Assembly (NCBI RefSeq): GCF_026016325.1
Contig: NZ_CP087203.1
Location: 5,518,001 to 5,582,000 of the forward strand
Source of the DNA: Pseudomonas sp. B21-056
GTDB taxonomy: Bacteria; Pseudomonadota; Gammaproteobacteria; Pseudomonadales; Pseudomonadaceae
Length of the DNA stretch: 64,000 nucleotides
Direction: 5' to 3'
The notes beneath the pieces are model-generated. The model was not told where the DNA came from, made no database searches, and saw only the letters and a program-made list of their open reading frames with translations. Shown piece after piece: positions 28,775-37,861 of this stretch; positions within the stretch are counted from its first letter, which is position 1, and each line of letters opens with the position of its first letter. Position numbers and translations under genes: made by a program.

Positions 28775-29725
28775 CTACCGACTGACCACCACATCCTGCT
28801 CCAACACCAACCTCTTCTCCCCCGCATCCAGGCTCACCAACGCGCCCATCGGCAACGTCAGGTTCGGATCGCAGTGCCCGCTGCGCCAGCCGGACAGCAC
28901 CGGTATCCGCAGCGGCTCGAAGGTCTGCTTGAGCAACCGATTCAACGCCTCGCCATCCACCCCCGCCACGTCGCCCACCAGGACCCCACGCAACTTCTGC
29001 AATGTGCCGGCCAACCGCAGCTGGGTCAGCAATCGGTCGATCCGGTACAGCGGCTCGTTGACGTCCTCGATGAACAGGATCACACCTTCGGCATCGATCT
29101 GATAAGGCGTGCCCATGGTTGCAGCAATGATCGATAGGTTGCCTCCCAGCAAACGTCCATGGGCGATCCCGGGCTCAACGGTGGTCAATGGATAGGCTTC
29201 GGGATGACTCAGCACACTGCCGGCCTTCAATTGCCCGTGCAGCAGGCTGAAGAACGAGGTGACGGTCGGCGGTGCCTTGTCGCCCAGGAGATCGGCGTTT
29301 AGCAGCGGCCCGTGGAAGGTGACGAACCCCGCGTAACGGCTGATTGCCAGGTGCAGTGCGGTGATATCGCTGTAGCCGACGAAGGGCTTGGCGTTGCGCC
29401 GCAAGAGTTCGAAGTCGATGCGATCCAGCAGACGTGGCGTGCCGTAGCCGCCGCGCAGGCAGATGATGGCGTTGACCTCAGGGTCGGCGAAGGCTCCGTG
29501 CAGGTCGTTGAGCCGTGTGTCGTCGCTGCCGGCCAGGTAGCCGTCCTGTTCGTAGACGCCTGGGAATATCCGCAGCCCGTAGCCCTGGGTGCGCATCCAT
29601 TGTGTGGCTTTGTCCGTGTCCAGGGGGGCGGGGCCGGCGGGGGCAATTACGCCGATCAGTCCTTGGGGTGGGAGGGCTGGGACGGGGTGGTGGGGGCACA
29701 GGGTTTGGGTGGGGTGGACGGTCAT
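28775..29725 (-). CDS. Muramoyltetrapeptide (L,D-) carboxypeptidase, LdcA family (S66)
   Basis: Cytosolic serine peptidase that trims the terminal D-Ala from murein tetrapeptides during recycling. It has 316 residues. The family nucleophile motif appears as IICLRGGYGTPRLLDRIDFE, with a GYSD loop (FVGYSDITALHLA), and the catalytic Glu/His region includes LLGGNLS and FIEDVNEPLYRIDRLLTQL split at the loop. The C-terminal GWRSGHCDPNLTLPMG carries the conserved His. The ATG at 29725 has AGGGAA 8 bp upstream; a longer frame upstream runs into repeat DNA. Confidence 0.92.
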   Translation of the reverse strand: MTVHPTQTLCPHHPVPALPPQGLIGVIAPAGPAPLDTDKATQWMRTQGYGLRIFPGVYEQDGYLAGSDDTRLNDLHGAFADPEVNAIICLRGGYGTPRLLDRIDFELLRRNAKPFVGYSDITALHLAISRYAGFVTFHGPLLNADLLGDKAPPTVTSFFSLLHGQLKAGSVLSHPEAYPLTTVEPGIAHGRLLGGNLSIIAATMGTPYQIDAEGVILFIEDVNEPLYRIDRLLTQLRLAGTLQKLRGVLVGDVAGVDGEALNRLLKQTFEPLRIPVLSGWRSGHCDPNLTLPMGALVSLDAGEKRLVLEQDVVVSR

Positions 29726-29748
29726 TCGTGGGTTCCCTGTGGGGTCTA

Positions 29749-30060
29749 GGTGGTGTGTATATCCGTTTCTTCGGTAACGGCCACTTATGGTTCCGCTCTT
29801 ACAGCGGCTCACTTTTGAAAAGCGCAAAAGTAAGCAAAACGCTCTTGCCCCACCACTCGGCACCTCGCCTAGGCTCGGTGTGCCCGAACGCAGGCATTGC
29901 TCCGTGGGCCGCCGCGAAGGGCCATCCATGGCCCAGCGCGGCTATCCCGGCATCCATGCCGGGATGCCCACTACGCAATACCTGCGTTCGGCCAGCGTGG
30001 TTTAACGGGGCGCCCAGATCAAAAACCGGGCGAGGCGGCCTTATAGCCGACCTGTGTTTT
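29749..30060. repeat. Left copy of a roughly 320-bp repeat, inverted with respect to 30975-31305
   Basis: Begins GGTGGTGTGTATATCCG and ends near GCCGACCTGTGTTTT; its reverse complement is found with small changes at 30975-31305. Inner landmarks are GGTTCCGCTCTTACAGCG, CATGGCCCAGCGCGGCTA and GTTTAACGGGGCGCCCAGATC. No gene is seen in it. I recognise the sequence as a dispersed repeat of fluorescent pseudomonads. Confidence 0.88.
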
Positions 30061-30080
30061 GGAGCGTACGCGTTCCGCCT

Positions 30081-30950
30081 GTGGGAGCGGGCTTGCTCGC
30101 GAAGGCTATTTGATCCACCGCTATCGCGAGCAGGCTCGCTCCCACAGGAGGATTGGGCTCGATCGCAAATCTTCCATCCGCCCCCGGCCAATGTGGGAGC
30201 GAGCCTGCTCGCGAAGGCTATTTCACATTCAACATTGTGCAAGCTGATCCACCGCTATCGCGAGCAGGCTCGCTCCCACAGGAGGATTGGGCTCGATCAA
30301 AAATCTTCCATTCGCCCCCGGCTAATGTGGGAGCGAGCTTGCTCGCGAAGACTATTTCACATTCAACATCATGCAAGCTGATCCACCGCTATCGCGAGCA
30401 GGCTCGCTCCCACAGGAGGATTGGGCTCGATCGCAAATCTTCCATTCGCCCCCGGCTAATGTGGGAGCGAGCCTGCTCGCGAAGGCTATTTCACATTCAA
30501 CATCATTCAAGCTGATACACCGCTATCGCGAGCAGGCTCGCTCCCACAGGAGGATTGGGCTCGATCGCAAATCTTCCATCCGCCCCCGGCTAATGTGGGA
30601 GCGAGCCTGCTCGCGAAGGCTATTTCACATTCAACATCGTGCAAGCTGATCCACCGCTATCGCGAGCAGGCTCGCTCCCACAGGAGGATTGGGCTCGATC
30701 GCAAATCTTCCATCCGCCCCCCGGCTAATGTGGGAGCGAGCCTGCTCGCGAAGGCTATTTCACATTCAACATCGTGCAAGCTGATCCACCGCTATCGCGA
30801 GCAAGCTCGCTCCCACAGGAGGATTGGGCTTGATCGCAGATCTTCCATTCGCCCCCGGCCAATGTGGGAGCGAGCTTGCTCGCGAAGGCTATTTCACATT
30901 CAACATCATGCAAGCTGATACACCGCTATCGCGAGCAGGCTCGCTCCCAC
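30081..30950. repeat. Tandem array of REP1 doublets, period 134 bp
   Basis: Forward REP1 cores start at 30081, 30193, 30327, 30461, 30595, 30730 and 30864. After the first, shorter unit (112 bp) the spacing is 134, 134, 134, 135 and 134. Each unit contains a forward core, a constant 44-bp spacer (CTATTTCACATTCAACATC-like), an inverted core, and a constant 46-bp linker (GGAGGATTGGGCTCGATCGC-like). Units differ by single bases only, so the array grew by recent unit duplication. Confidence 0.95.
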
Positions 30951-30974
30951 AGTTGGAACAAGTTACAACCGTTA

Positions 30975-31305
30975 GAAACAGGTCGGCTGTCAGGCCGCCT
31001 CGCGAGCTTTTGATCTTGGGCGCCCCGTTAAACCACGATGGCCGAACGCAGGTATTGCGTAGTGGGCATCCCGGCATGGATGCCGGGATAGCCGCGCTGG
31101 GCCATGGATGGCCCTTCGCGGCGGGCCCACGGAGCAATGCCGGAGTGAGGGCACACCGAGCCTTAGTGAGGTGCCAAGTGGTGGGGCAAAGACCTTTTGG
31201 TTACTTTTGGCTGGGCCGGCATTCCGGGCGTTTGCCAAAAGTGACCCGCTGTAAGAGCGGAACCATCAGCCGCCGTTACGCAAAAAACGGATATACACAC
31301 CACCC
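30975..31305. repeat. Right copy of the roughly 320-bp repeat, inverted
   Basis: Reverse complement of the left copy, running from AAACAGGTCGGCTGT to CGGATATACACACCACC. It lies immediately downstream of lipA (8 bp). Together the two copies bracket the REP tandem array. Differences from the left copy include short indels, so the copies are related but not recent duplicates. Confidence 0.88.
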
Positions 31306-31312
31306 AAAAAAA

Positions 31313-32335
31313 TCAGCCCCCGAGCAACTCCGCCTTGACCAGCTTGGCCTGCTCATCAGCATGATACGAAGACCGCACCAACGGCCCCGAAGCCACGTTC
31401 TTGAAGCCCATCTTGTACCCTTCCTCGGCAAACCAGGCAAAGGTATCCGGATGCACAAACCGCTGCACCGGCAAGTGACTGCGCGAAGGCTGCAGATACT
31501 GACCCAGGGTCAACATATCAATGTCATGCTCACGCATGCGCTTCATGACCTCGATGACTTCCTCATCAGTCTCACCCAGGCCCAGCATCAAGCCAGACTT
31601 GGTCGGAATGTGCGGCATCATCTGCTTGAAGCGCTGCAACAGGGTCAACGACCACTGGTAGTCCGAACCCGGACGCGCAGCCTTGTACAGGCGCGGCACG
31701 GTTTCCAGGTTGTGGTTGAACACATCCGGTGGCTCGGCAGCGGTGATTTCCAGGGCGATGTCCATGCGACCACGATAGTCAGGCACCAGCGTCTCGAGCT
31801 GCACGTTCGGCGACAGCTTGCGGATTTCACGGATGCAATCGGCAAAGTGCTGGGCGCCGCCGTCACGCAGGTCGTCACGGTCTACCGAGGTGATGACCAC
31901 ATACTTGAGCTTGAGGTCGGCGATGGCGATGGCCAGGCTTTCCGGCTCATTGACGTCCAGTGGCTTCGGACGGCCATGACCGACGTCGCAGAACGGGCAG
32001 CGACGGGTGCAGATGTCGCCCATGATCATGAAGGTCGCGGTGCCGCCGGAGAAGCATTCGCCCAGGTTCGGGCAGGAAGCTTCTTCGCAGACGCTGTGCA
32101 GCTTGTGCTTGCGCAGCAGGGCCTTGATCCGGTCGACTTCCGGGGACACCGGGATGCGCACGCGGATCCAGTCCGGCTTCTTCGGCAATTCGGTGGTCGG
32201 GATGATCTTGACCGGGATGCGTGCAACCTTCTCGGCGCCGCGCAGCTTGACGCCGGCCTCGACCTTGGCACGTGGGGCCGGACGCTCGGTAACATCCTGC
32301 GTCGGGATCATGGTTTGCACTGCATCAGTAGTCAT
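31313..32335 (-). CDS. lipA: Lipoyl synthase
   Basis: Radical-SAM enzyme inserting two sulfurs into protein-bound octanoate to give lipoyl cofactor. It has 340 residues. The auxiliary cluster motif is [12 protein letters not shown] (CX4CX5C) and the radical SAM motif is CTRRCPFC (CX3CX2C). The C-terminal RSSYHAD carries the conserved Ser ligand. The ATG at 32335 follows the lipB stop by one base (TGATATG), so translation is coupled; a later ATG (MIPTQDV) is possible. Confidence 0.96.
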   Translation of the reverse strand: MTTDAVQTMIPTQDVTERPAPRAKVEAGVKLRGAEKVARIPVKIIPTTELPKKPDWIRVRIPVSPEVDRIKALLRKHKLHSVCEEASCPNLGECFSGGTATFMIMGDICTRRCPFCDVGHGRPKPLDVNEPESLAIAIADLKLKYVVITSVDRDDLRDGGAQHFADCIREIRKLSPNVQLETLVPDYRGRMDIALEITAAEPPDVFNHNLETVPRLYKAARPGSDYQWSLTLLQRFKQMMPHIPTKSGLMLGLGETDEEVIEVMKRMREHDIDMLTLGQYLQPSRSHLPVQRFVHPDTFAWFAEEGYKMGFKNVASGPLVRSSYHADEQAKLVKAELLGG

Positions 32336-32336
32336 A

Positions 32337-32984
32337 TCAGTCGATTCCGCCCGTGAGGGTCGTCTGCTCAGCATAGTCGAGGTGTTTGACGAGCTGCGCG
32401 CGCAGCCGGGCACTTACCTCGGCAAATTCAATCGATCCTGTGTGATCGCGCAGCTGGGTCATCGCCAGCCCCGCGTAGCCACAGGGATTAATCCGTCGAA
32501 ACGGCGAAAGGTCCATGTCCACGTTCAACGCCAGGCCGTGAAAAGAACAGCCGTGGCGGATCCGCAGGCCCAGGGAGGCGATCTTCGCCCCGTCGACGTA
32601 GACACCCGGCGCATCCGGCTTGGCCGCCGCGGTTACGCCGTAGCTGGCCAGCAGCTCGATCAGGCAGGTTTCCATGCGCGTCACCAGCTCGCGCACACCG
32701 AACCCCAGCTTGCGCACGTCCAGCAGCAGGTAGGCAACCAACTGGCCGGGGCCATGGTAAGTCACCTGCCCGCCCCGGTCGACCTTCACCACCGGGATAT
32801 CCCCCGGCAGCAACAGGTGCTCGGCCTTGCCGGCCTGGCCCTGGGTGAACACCGGCGGGTGTTCCACCAGCCAGACCTCGTCTTCGGCGGTGTTGCCTCG
32901 TTCATTGGTGAAGCGCTGCATGGCATGCCAGACCGGCTCGTAAGCCATTTGGCCCAGCTCGCGAAAGCCCAGCGTGCCCGGCAT
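32337..32984 (-). CDS. lipB: Octanoyl-[ACP]:protein octanoyltransferase
   Basis: Transfers octanoate from acyl carrier protein to lipoyl domains, supplying LipA. It has 215 residues. [20 protein letters not shown] is the substrate-binding block; the catalytic Lys and Cys lie in [11 protein letters not shown] and [13 protein letters not shown]. The start ATG shares bases with the stop codon of the upstream ybeD-type gene (TGATG); a GTG one codon earlier is the only alternative. Confidence 0.96.
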   Translation of the reverse strand: MPGTLGFRELGQMAYEPVWHAMQRFTNERGNTAEDEVWLVEHPPVFTQGQAGKAEHLLLPGDIPVVKVDRGGQVTYHGPGQLVAYLLLDVRKLGFGVRELVTRMETCLIELLASYGVTAAAKPDAPGVYVDGAKIASLGLRIRHGCSFHGLALNVDMDLSPFRRINPCGYAGLAMTQLRDHTGSIEFAEVSARLRAQLVKHLDYAEQTTLTGGID

Positions 32985-33259
32985 CACAACACCATGTGCA
33001 CGACGCCGGTCGCCCGCAGCTCACTATTGATGTCGTACAGCTGCTCCTGGCCGGTCGCAACGATGTGCAACTGAATCGTCGTGTACTTGCCGTTGCTGCT
33101 CTGGCGCTCGGCCAGGGTCAGGAGGTCAACGGTGGCGTGCTTTTCAAGGATGGCAACAACCTTGTCCTTGAAGCCCACTCCGGTGTCGCCAATCACTTTG
33201 ATCGGATAGTCCTTGCAGGGAAATTCGATCTTTGGCGCCTTTACTTCTGAGTCTGTCAT
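32984..33259 (-). CDS. ybeD: YbeD/DUF493 family protein
   Basis: A 91-residue cytosolic protein with a ferredoxin-like (ACT-like) fold, always found near lipB or dacA in gammaproteobacteria. Recognisable: [17 protein letters not shown] at the N-terminus and [13 protein letters not shown] in the centre. No enzyme activity is known. GAGG lies 9 bp upstream of the ATG. It is coupled to lipB through overlapping stop/start codons. Confidence 0.93.
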   Translation of the reverse strand: MTDSEVKAPKIEFPCKDYPIKVIGDTGVGFKDKVVAILEKHATVDLLTLAERQSSNGKYTTIQLHIVATGQEQLYDINSELRATGVVHMVL

Positions 33260-33293
33260 GGCGTAACGGCCTCGTAGACGTGATAACGAACAA

Positions 33294-33320
33294 GGCCCCG
33301 CACCGGACAGGAACGGGGCC
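33294..33320 (-). terminator. GC-rich hairpin after dacA
   Basis: GGCCCCG and CGGGGCC pair across a 13-base loop, 18 bp beyond the dacA stop; on the minus strand TTGTT follows. It probably reduces read-through from dacA into ybeD-lipB-lipA. Confidence 0.5.
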
Positions 33321-33338
33321 ATGCAGTCAACCTTCGAT

Positions 33339-34496
33339 TCAGTTGAACAAGCCGTAGAAGAATAGCCGGATGCTATCCCACATGCGGCGGAAGATACCAC
33401 CTTCCTCGACCGCGTCCAGCGCGATCAGGTCGGCGCTGTGCACCACCTTGTCTTCCAGTTTGACTTCAACCTTGCCGATCACGTCGCCCTTGGCGATGGG
33501 GGCGGTCAGTTGCGGGTTCAGGGTCATGCTGGCAGCGAGCTTCTTGAGCTGGCCTTTTGGCAGAGTCATGGTCAGGTCTTCGGCCAAGCCGGCTTTCACC
33601 TGGCTGCTGGTGCCTTTCCAGACCTGGGCCTGGGCCAGTTCGGTGCCTTTCTGGTAGAAGGTCTGGGTTTCGAAGAAACGGAAACCGTAGGTCAAGAGCT
33701 TCTGGGTTTCAGCGGCACGGGCCACTTCGCTGCTGGTACCGAACACCACGGCGATCAGGCGCATGCCGTCACGCACCGCAGAGGACACCATGCAGTAACC
33801 GGCTTCGTCGGTGTGGCCGGTCTTCAGGCCGTCAACGGTCTTGTCGCGCCACAGCAGCAGGTTGCGGTTAGGCTGCTTGATGCCGTTCCAGAAGAATTCC
33901 TTCTGGGAGTAGATGGCGTAGTGCGCCGGGTCTTCGTGGATGATCGCCCGTGCCAGGACGGCCATGTCGTGCGCCGACGAGTAGTGCTCGGGGTTCGGCA
34001 GGCCGGTCGGGTTCATGAAGTGGCTGTTGGTCATGCCCAGGTCGGCGACCGTCTTGTTCATCATGTCGGCGAATGCGTCTTCGCTGCCGGCGATGTGTTC
34101 GGCCAGGGCGACACTGGCATCGTTGCCGGACTGGATGATGATGCCATGCAGCAGGTCGCTGACAGTCACCTGCGAGCCAACCTTGATGAACATCCGCGAA
34201 CCGCCGGTGCGCCAGGCGTTTTCGCTGACGGTCACCGGATCGTTCTCACCGATCTGGCCGCGACGGATTTCCAGGGTCGCGATGTAGGCGGTCATCAGCT
34301 TGGTCAGGCTGGCCGGCGGCAGGCGTTGGTCACCGTTGCTCTCGACCAGCACATTGCCACTGCTGGCGTCCATGAGCACAAAGGCCTTGGCCGCCAGTTG
34401 TGGGGGCGACGGCATCATCTCGACCGCGAACGCGGCAGGTGAAAGAAGCAGCGGGACTAACAGGCAAAGGCGTTTGGCAAAGGTGGTAATGTTCAT
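33339..34496 (-). CDS. dacA: D-alanyl-D-alanine carboxypeptidase (PBP5/6 type)
   Basis: Periplasmic low-molecular-weight penicillin-binding protein removing terminal D-Ala from pentapeptides. It has 385 residues. Signal peptide 1-24. Active-site motifs: SLTK (Ser63-Lys66), SGN in IQSGNDASVALAEH, and KTG in DGLKTGHTDEAGY. The C-terminal PBP5_C domain and an amphipathic helix ending in RRMWDSIRLFFYGLFN anchor it to the membrane. It corresponds to dacC in the syntenic P. aeruginosa cluster. Confidence 0.95.
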   Translation of the reverse strand: MNITTFAKRLCLLVPLLLSPAAFAVEMMPSPPQLAAKAFVLMDASSGNVLVESNGDQRLPPASLTKLMTAYIATLEIRRGQIGENDPVTVSENAWRTGGSRMFIKVGSQVTVSDLLHGIIIQSGNDASVALAEHIAGSEDAFADMMNKTVADLGMTNSHFMNPTGLPNPEHYSSAHDMAVLARAIIHEDPAHYAIYSQKEFFWNGIKQPNRNLLLWRDKTVDGLKTGHTDEAGYCMVSSAVRDGMRLIAVVFGTSSEVARAAETQKLLTYGFRFFETQTFYQKGTELAQAQVWKGTSSQVKAGLAEDLTMTLPKGQLKKLAASMTLNPQLTAPIAKGDVIGKVEVKLEDKVVHSADLIALDAVEEGGIFRRMWDSIRLFFYGLFN

Positions 34497-34665
34497 CCGT
34501 CTCTCGAAATCGCTAATGGAAACTGCCCAAGGGCAATACTTAACAGGCAGCCTTCTTGACGGGCCACCGCGTTTGTAAGTTGCTCACTCACACCCTTGCC
34601 GGGCTTTTGTTATTCATGGAGCCAACAACCTGACCCGCTCCAACCGCAAGCGGGCCTTCAATCAA

Positions 34666-35691
34666 TCACTCGGCGCTGACCAGGCTCGGCGAACCGAGAT
34701 TGGCCAGGCGCACGCTGTTCTGTACCTGCTGGACTTCACCCGGAGAACCGATCGGCCCCAGGCGCACCCGATGCAGTGTCTGCTGGTTGCGCACGATCGA
34801 GCTGATGAACACCGGGGCGCTCACCATCGAGCTCAGCTTCGAGCGGAGCAGCTCGGCAGCGTCCGGGTTGGCGAACGCGCCCACTTGCAGATACTGGCCA
34901 GACGCTGTTGCAGAAGCGTTTTTTTTTGCGTCCAACTGCACAGGCACTACGGCCGCGGCGTGTTGCTGCGGCGGTGGCGTCCATTGCTCGACCGTGCCAG
35001 TGGACGCCGTCACGGTCGGCGCGGCATTTTGCGCCACTTTTGGCTCGTTGAGCATCAAAGGCGCCGGACGGCCACGCTGGGCCCACCATTCCTGCGGGTC
35101 GATGCCCTCGACCTTGACCCGCGCGGTGCCGATTTCAGCGTAACCGAGCTTTTTCGCCGCCGCGTACGACAGGTCGATGATCCGGTCGGAATAGAACGGC
35201 CCACGGTCATTGACCCGCAGGATCACGCTCTTGTTGTTGTCCAGGTTGGTCACCCGTACATAGCTGGGCAGCGGCAGTGTCTTGTGGGCCGCGCTCATGC
35301 CGTACAGGTCATACACCTCGCCGTTGGCGGTATTCTGGCCGTGGAACTTGGTGCCGTACCAGGAGGCGGTGCCCGACGCGACGTAGGTCTTGGAGTCGGC
35401 CATCGGGAAATAGGTCTTGCCCAGCACCGTATACGGGTTGGCCTTGTAGGGACCGGTGTGCAGGGTCGGCGTCGCGTCCGGGATGCGCGAAACATCCACG
35501 TCCCACCACGGCGCGCCGTCCTTGTGGGCACGATTGATGTCCAGGCCCGGCGCAGAGCGCACAGCGGTGGAGTTTTTCTGGGTCGGCGCGCGACTGGTCG
35601 AACAACTGACGACCAACAGCGACAGCGCAGCCAGTGCCACGAATTTCAGGGGCCCGGCTTTCAGGGGTTGATAGGTAGGCAATGCCTGCAT
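34666..35691 (-). CDS. rlpA: Septal ring lytic transglycosylase RlpA
   Basis: Outer-membrane lipoprotein that cleaves denuded (peptide-free) glycan strands at the division septum in Pseudomonas. It has 341 residues. Lipobox SLLVVSC (Cys30). The double-psi beta-barrel is about 100-200, with GTASWYGTKFHGQNTANGE and the catalytic region VNDRGPFYSDRIIDLS. A low-complexity linker with KKNASATA follows; the C-terminal SPOR domain spans about 262-340 (YLQVGAFANPDAAELLRSKL). Its start codon overlaps the mltB stop by one base (TAATG). Confidence 0.95.
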   Translation of the reverse strand: MQALPTYQPLKAGPLKFVALAALSLLVVSCSTSRAPTQKNSTAVRSAPGLDINRAHKDGAPWWDVDVSRIPDATPTLHTGPYKANPYTVLGKTYFPMADSKTYVASGTASWYGTKFHGQNTANGEVYDLYGMSAAHKTLPLPSYVRVTNLDNNKSVILRVNDRGPFYSDRIIDLSYAAAKKLGYAEIGTARVKVEGIDPQEWWAQRGRPAPLMLNEPKVAQNAAPTVTASTGTVEQWTPPPQQHAAAVVPVQLDAKKNASATASGQYLQVGAFANPDAAELLRSKLSSMVSAPVFISSIVRNQQTLHRVRLGPIGSPGEVQQVQNSVRLANLGSPSLVSAE

Positions 35692-36698
35692 TATTTGACG
35701 CCCCGTGCTTTGACCAGCTCTTCAGACAGTTGATGCACAGCCATGGCGTACATCACACTGCGGTTATAACGCGTAATCGCGTAGAAATTCTTCAGGCCCA
35801 TCCAGTATTCGGGGCCCTGTTCGCCTTCCAGGCGCATGGCGGTGACGGGCATGTCGTCACGCAGCGCATCATGACTCGACCAGCCCAGCGCCCGCAACTC
35901 CCCGACGGTCTTCGTCGGCTCGATGCCCTCGCTCAGGCCTTCGTCCACCTGCTCGCCACGCACATCGGCACGGCTGACCACCGGTTGGCCGGCTTCCCAG
36001 CCGTGGCGCTTGAAATAGCTGGCAACACTGCCGATGGCATCGGTCGGGTTGGTCCAGATATTGATGTGGCCATCGCCGTCGAAATCCACAGCATAGGCGC
36101 GAAAACTGCTGGGCATGAATTGCGGCAGGCCCATGGCCCCGGCATACGACCCTTTCAGAGTCAGCGGATCGACCTGCTCCTCGCGGGCCAGCAACAGGAA
36201 CTCACGCAGTTCCTTGCGGAAGAACTCGGCGCGCGGCGGGTAATCGAAGCCCAGGGTCGACAGCGCGTCGATCACCCGGAAATTCCCGGTATTGCGGCCA
36301 AAGAAGGTTTCGACGCCGATGATGGAGACGATGACCTGGGCCGGCACGCCGTACTCCTGCTCGGCGCGGGCCAGGGCGGCCTCGTGCTGGCGCCAGAAGT
36401 CCACGCCCCGGGCGATGCGCGCCTCGGTGATGAACATCGGCCGGTACTCGCTCCACTGCTTGACCCGCTCGGCGGGCCGGGAGATCGCGTCGAGGATCGA
36501 CTGCTTGCGTTCAGCCTCGCGGAACACCCCCATCAACTGCTCGCCGGCGAAACCGTAGTCGCGGGTCATTTCACCGACGAATTCGGCCACCTGTGGCGAG
36601 CCTTCGTATTCACCGGCCAAGGCGTGCGACGCACCGCCCAGGAAGCCGATCAGGCCGACCCACGCATGTCGCGTCGACCAGCCACGCATTGCTTGCAT
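35691..36698 (-). CDS. mltB: Lytic murein transglycosylase B
   Basis: Glycan-strand lytic transglycosylase of 335 residues. N-terminal signal sequence (about 1-28, GWSTRHAWVGLIGFLGGASH region, no lipobox cysteine visible). Catalytic Glu in SIIGVETFFGRNTGNF (about residue 128), followed by SYAGAMGLPQFMPSSFR and AVDFDGDGHINIW. The ATG at 36698 lies 17 bp after rodA; the much longer open frame upstream is only the shadow of rodA. It lacks the C-terminal binding domain of the other MltB homologue here. Confidence 0.93.
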   Translation of the reverse strand: MQAMRGWSTRHAWVGLIGFLGGASHALAGEYEGSPQVAEFVGEMTRDYGFAGEQLMGVFREAERKQSILDAISRPAERVKQWSEYRPMFITEARIARGVDFWRQHEAALARAEQEYGVPAQVIVSIIGVETFFGRNTGNFRVIDALSTLGFDYPPRAEFFRKELREFLLLAREEQVDPLTLKGSYAGAMGLPQFMPSSFRAYAVDFDGDGHINIWTNPTDAIGSVASYFKRHGWEAGQPVVSRADVRGEQVDEGLSEGIEPTKTVGELRALGWSSHDALRDDMPVTAMRLEGEQGPEYWMGLKNFYAITRYNRSVMYAMAVHQLSEELVKARGVK

Positions 36699-36715
36699 TG
36701 AACTCTTCACCTTAT

Positions 36716-37861
36716 TCAAACCTGCGCGATCCACTTGCGGTGGGTATGGATCGACATCAAGACCCCAAACGCTGACAGCAGCGTCACCAGCGAAGTTCCT
36801 CCGTAGCTGATGAAGGGCAACGGCACTCCCACGACCGGCAACAAGCCACTGACCATACCGATGTTGACGAAAACGTAAACAAAAAACGTCATAGTCAGGC
36901 TGCCCGCCAGCAACTTGCCGAACAGGGTCTGGGCCTGAGCGGTGATGACCAGCCCCCGGCCGATCAGCAGCAGGTAGATCAACAGCAGCAGGCAGATACC
37001 CACCAGGCCGAACTCCTCGCCCATCACGGCGATGATGAAGTCGGTGTGGCTTTCCGGCAGGAAGTCCAGGTGCGACTGGGTGCCCATCAGCCAGCCCTTG
37101 CCGAATACCCCGCCGGAGCCGATGGCGGCCTTGGACTGGATGATGTTCCAGCCGGTACCCAGCGGATCGCTCTCCGGGTCGAGGAAGGTCAGGATGCGTT
37201 GCTTCTGGTAGTCGTGCATCACGAAGTACCACATGGCCACCGACACCGGTACTGCGATGGCAATCACGCTGAGGATCCAGCGCCAGCGCAGCCCGCCCAT
37301 GAACAGCACGAAGGCGCCACCGGCCAGGATCAGCAGCGAAGTGCCGAGGTCCGGCTGGCGCACGATCAGGATGAACGGGATGCCGATCAGCAACAGGCTG
37401 ATACACACGTGCTTGAGCTGCGGCGGCAAGGTGCGCTTGGACAGGTACCAGGCGATGGTCGCCGGCATGATGATCTTCAGGAACTCCGAAGGCTGGAAGC
37501 GGATCACCCCGGGAATGTTGATCCAGCGCGTGGCGCCCATGGCGTTATGGCCCATCACGTCCACCACCACCAACAGGCTCACGCCGACCACATAGGCCAG
37601 CGGCACCCAGCGCGCCATGAACCGTGGTTCGAGCTGGGCAATGACGATCATCGACACCAGGCCGATACCGAACGAGGTGGCTTGCTTGGCCAGCAGGTCC
37701 CAGCTCTTGCCACTGGCCGAATACAGCACGAACAGGCTGCCGGCGGCCAGGATCAGCAGCAGGATCAGCAGCGGGCCGTCGATGTGCATGCGCTGCAACA
37801 GCGTGGCGCGCCGGCGCATCACGTCTTCGCTGGAGAGGATCCGGTCGAAATTATTCTTCAC
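36716..37861 (-). CDS. rodA: Rod shape-determining peptidoglycan polymerase RodA
   Basis: SEDS-family glycosyltransferase that polymerises lipid II during elongation, paired with PBP2. It has 381 residues with about ten transmembrane helices. Family blocks: FQPSEFLKIIMPATIAWYLS, RQPDLGTSLLIL, LPESHTDFIIAVMGEEFG and PFISYGGTSLV. I chose the GTG at 37861 because GGAGG lies 8 bp upstream and the frame overlaps the mrdA stop by 11 bp; the ATG 14 codons later (MRRRATLLQ) is the alternative. Confidence 0.94.
   Translation of the reverse strand: MKNNFDRILSSEDVMRRRATLLQRMHIDGPLLILLLILAAGSLFVLYSASGKSWDLLAKQATSFGIGLVSMIVIAQLEPRFMARWVPLAYVVGVSLLVVVDVMGHNAMGATRWINIPGVIRFQPSEFLKIIMPATIAWYLSKRTLPPQLKHVCISLLLIGIPFILIVRQPDLGTSLLILAGGAFVLFMGGLRWRWILSVIAIAVPVSVAMWYFVMHDYQKQRILTFLDPESDPLGTGWNIIQSKAAIGSGGVFGKGWLMGTQSHLDFLPESHTDFIIAVMGEEFGLVGICLLLLIYLLLIGRGLVITAQAQTLFGKLLAGSLTMTFFVYVFVNIGMVSGLLPVVGVPLPFISYGGTSLVTLLSAFGVLMSIHTHRKWIAQV

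Noticed and set aside
29799..30918. Several ORFs of 60-150 codons in the repeat island
   Set aside because: They read through REP palindromes in several frames with repeated peptide blocks and lack ribosome sites.
30081..30950. Possible CRISPR array (regularly spaced repeats)
   Set aside because: The repeated unit is 134 bp and consists of palindromic REP pairs; the spacers are constant rather than unique, and no cas genes are near.
35691..37406. 571-codon frame for mltB
   Set aside because: The first 236 codons are the out-of-frame shadow of rodA; the real start is the ATG at 36698 with a signal sequence.
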